From contig JAJZFA010000035.1 of the NCBI GenBank assembly GCA_021805565.1, positions 1 to 43,802 of the forward strand: a DNA stretch of 43,802 nucleotides. The letters are read 5' to 3'. This document shows positions 41,758-43,802 of this stretch, piece by piece. Origin of the DNA: Pseudomonadota bacterium (GTDB taxonomy: Bacteria; Pseudomonadota; Alphaproteobacteria; Acetobacterales; Acetobacteraceae). The notes beneath the pieces are model-generated. The model made no database searches, was not told where the DNA came from, and saw nothing but the letters and a program-made list of their open reading frames with translations. Both the position numbers and the translations under genes were made by a program. Numbering within the stretch: the first letter of the stretch is position 1; each line of letters starts with the position of its first letter.

Positions 41758-43802
41758 ATGACACGCAAAACACCGCCTTCGACCTCGATGTCCGCCGGAA
41801 CCCGCAAGCGTGCCGTCAAACGGCCTTTGAACGACAATGCGCGCGGCGAACCAAAGCGCCCGGTTATCGCGATCGAGATCGATCCGGGCCTTGCCGGCGG
41901 TTTCGCGCATGGTCGGTTCGATGTCACGATTCGTGGCCGTGTGGCCGGTTCGGTCCCGATCGGGGAAGTTCGCTTACAATCCGCCGGACGGGTCGTCGGA
42001 CGAACAGTTTTCGGTCAGCCCGAACGCGCGGAAGCGACAGCGCTGCCGGACGGTACCCAGGGCCGGCAGCTTGGCTTTCATTTCAATCTGTCGTGCGCCG
42101 GAGATGGCCAGTCGGAACGATGCGCGTTCCAAATCGTCGCCCGCACCGTGCACGGGTTGGAATACGCCGAGATTTTCGAGATCGATGTGGACCCGGGTTC
42201 TAGCAACCGGATTTCGGTCGTTTCCGGTCCTGCCCCCGCGGCTGTCGCATTCGTCCGTTCCGATACCGTGATGTACATCGAACGCGCGGTGATCTATGCC
42301 GGCGGCATACTGTCGTTGCACGGGTGGGCAATTGCGCGGGACCCCGTACAGGCAATTGAAATCCTAGCGGGCGACGTCGTTGTCGGCAATGCCGCGATCG
42401 GCGGGGAGCGCAATGATGTGCTGGCGGCGTTTCCAGCCTATCCCGGCGCCGCCCAATCCGGTTTCAGCCTTACGGTCCAATTGCACGCGGACCTGCGCGA
42501 CACGGCCACTATAATGGTTCGGATGGTTTGTCCGGACGGGCTAAGCCATGCCGCCAGTATCCCGGCCGAACGACTTTCGCCGCGGCCCCAGGCGCGGGCG
42601 GGCGATCGCGGGGACGAAGCGGTTCGGCCCGCGCCGCTGCCCGATGCGCGGGATGAACCGTCCGGCATCCGCCTGCATTGCGACGCCGCGCACCTGACCG
42701 CCGGTGGCGATTTGTCGCTGGACGGATGGGCCTTGTGTGCGGCCGGTATCGTTCAGGTGCGGGTGCTGCTAGACGATCGGGAGGTGGGCCTCGCCGCCAC
42801 CGGCCATGAACGCGCCGATGTGGGGCACAGCTTCCCGGACATCCCGATGAGCCATTTTTCGGGATTTCGTTTCGAAAAGTATATCGGTGGCAGTGTCGCC
42901 GGCGAACACCGGATTCGTATCGTCGTGCGGAGTATGCATGACCGGGAGGAAGAGGCCGGCATCGCGGTCGTTGCCGAACCCGTACTGGCCGGCGAACCGC
43001 CGCCCGAACCGGGCCCGTATGCGCTGACCGAACGTCAGGCCAGGGAATTCCGGTTCGAGTTAGATAGTCCGGCGATCTCGAACGGTGTCGCGGCTGCATT
43101 GGTGACCGGACGGTTAACGATCGATGGCTGGCTGCTGACCCAATCCGGCATTGCCAAATTCCAGATATTCCTCGACGGCCAGCGGCTAGGCGATGTTCAT
43201 TACGGTCTGGGCCGGCAGGACGTCGGCGCCGCGTTTCCGGACTGGCCGAACGCCGTACGCAGCGGCTTTGCGTTTCACTGCCCTCCGCGCAGCCTGCGTG
43301 ACGGCGATCACACGATCGAAATCCGCATCAAGGCCAACAACGGCGAGGACCTGACACGCGCGTTCGGCATCGTCGTGAAGAAAAATGGCGATCGACAGGA
43401 TGCCGCTCTCATCCGCCGAGCGGTTCCGCACGTCGAGACCGGTATGCTGTTTGGCTTTATGGCGGGCTTGGGTAATCCTCCGGTTTTCCGGCTGATTGTC
43501 AGGCAGGATGCGTTCGCCCTGCCTGAAAAGCTGCGGACCACGCTCGATGCGCTTCGGCTGCAGGCTTACGATGGCTGGACCGCGCTGATATTGGCCGATA
43601 GCGACACGGCCGCCGCTGCCGCGAAAGCCGCCATCGACACGGCCGATCCATGGCTGGCCGGCCGCTTGACGATCGTCAGTCCGTCCGATTCCGCGGCCTG
43701 GACGGCACCGCTTGGAGAAAGATCCAGCGACAAAACCGTGCTATATGCGCTGCTGCTGCCGGGGGACGAACCGGGGGCGGACGCGTTGCTTGAACTGGCG
43801 GT
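41758..43802 (+). CDS. Large repeat-containing glycosyltransferase-like protein, 3' end outside window
   Basis: The frame opens with ATG immediately after a TGA and stays open to the window end (at least 681 residues). After a basic start (about 45 residues), four units of about 135 residues follow, beginning near residues 51, 181, 316 and 450. Each has a G(W)-type strand (LSLHGWAIA, LSLDGWALC, LTIDGWLLT) and ends with GxxRxDVxxxFPxxPxxxxSGF; the first unit is degenerate. They look like beta-sandwich modules. From about 560 the chain (GMLFGFMAGL, FRLIVRQDAF, TTLDALRLQAYDGWTALI) resembles the start of a family 2 glycosyltransferase. The catalytic domain lies beyond the window, so this call is provisional. 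Confidence 0.75.
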   Translation, partial: MTRKTPPSTSMSAGTRKRAVKRPLNDNARGEPKRPVIAIEIDPGLAGGFAHGRFDVTIRGRVAGSVPIGEVRLQSAGRVVGRTVFGQPERAEATALPDGTQGRQLGFHFNLSCAGDGQSERCAFQIVARTVHGLEYAEIFEIDVDPGSSNRISVVSGPAPAAVAFVRSDTVMYIERAVIYAGGILSLHGWAIARDPVQAIEILAGDVVVGNAAIGGERNDVLAAFPAYPGAAQSGFSLTVQLHADLRDTATIMVRMVCPDGLSHAASIPAERLSPRPQARAGDRGDEAVRPAPLPDARDEPSGIRLHCDAAHLTAGGDLSLDGWALCAAGIVQVRVLLDDREVGLAATGHERADVGHSFPDIPMSHFSGFRFEKYIGGSVAGEHRIRIVVRSMHDREEEAGIAVVAEPVLAGEPPPEPGPYALTERQAREFRFELDSPAISNGVAAALVTGRLTIDGWLLTQSGIAKFQIFLDGQRLGDVHYGLGRQDVGAAFPDWPNAVRSGFAFHCPPRSLRDGDHTIEIRIKANNGEDLTRAFGIVVKKNGDRQDAALIRRAVPHVETGMLFGFMAGLGNPPVFRLIVRQDAFALPEKLRTTLDALRLQAYDGWTALILADSDTAAAAAKAAIDTADPWLAGRLTIVSPSDSAAWTAPLGERSSDKTVLYALLLPGDEPGADALLELA

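Overview
The window reads as chromosomal DNA of a GC-rich alphaproteobacterium, most likely a member of the Acetobacteraceae. The grounds are the alphaproteobacterial style of the flagellar genes (an FlbD-type activator inside the flhA-fliN-fliH-fliG block), a DksA with a degraded zinc site, a C-terminal PEP-CTERM sorting tail, and small phage-like proteins of a type I associate with that family. No rRNA, tRNA, CRISPR array or complete insertion sequence was seen.

Layout. 1-7 kb holds the end of a PEP-CTERM protein with its terminator, an E1-like/nitroreductase fusion gene behind a perfect palindrome, a broken TMEM175-type channel gene, a Nudix hydrolase, a 670-base stretch with no confident gene, and a membrane hybrid histidine kinase. 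6.9-9 kb has a tandem hairpin repeat, then a HAD hydrolase overlapping pyrD. 9.1-13.3 kb is a copper-resistance operon on the minus strand (Cys/His-rich secreted protein, Met-rich lipoprotein, CopA, CopB, membrane cytochrome c). 13.4-16.1 kb looks like a small phage-derived island: GAF-like membrane protein, two small phage-like proteins, a LexA-like S24 repressor, and a well-formed candidate small RNA with an exposed CCUCCCCUCC segment.

16.4-27.3 kb is the most integrated system. A LuxR-type response regulator and a very unusual sensor (NCS1-type permease + cysteine cluster + histidine kinase + receiver in one chain) are transcribed away from urtABCDE-fmdAB, which encode a urea/short-chain amide ABC transporter, formamidase and its zinc-ribbon partner. 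The divergent region carries two perfect inverted repeats. I infer a transporter-like receptor that senses an amide or nucleobase-like nitrogen source and controls its uptake and hydrolysis.

27.3-34.4 kb is a tightly overlapping flagellar block on the minus strand (flgI, rod-binding protein, FlgN-like protein, fliG, fliH, fliN, flbD, flhA) with a good sigma-54 promoter in front of flgI. Its own sigma-54 activator lacks a receiver domain and has GSFSGA in place of GAFTGA.

34.6-43.8 kb carries dksA, a GNAT acetyltransferase, hemW, tonB, a 4-hydroxyphenylacetate-hydroxylase/4-hydroxybutyryl-CoA-dehydratase family protein with altered cluster ligands, the heptose-synthesis enzyme HldE, a small tandem-repeat protein, and the start of a large surface-polysaccharide protein made of four repeated beta-type modules followed by a glycosyltransferase-like region cut by the window edge.
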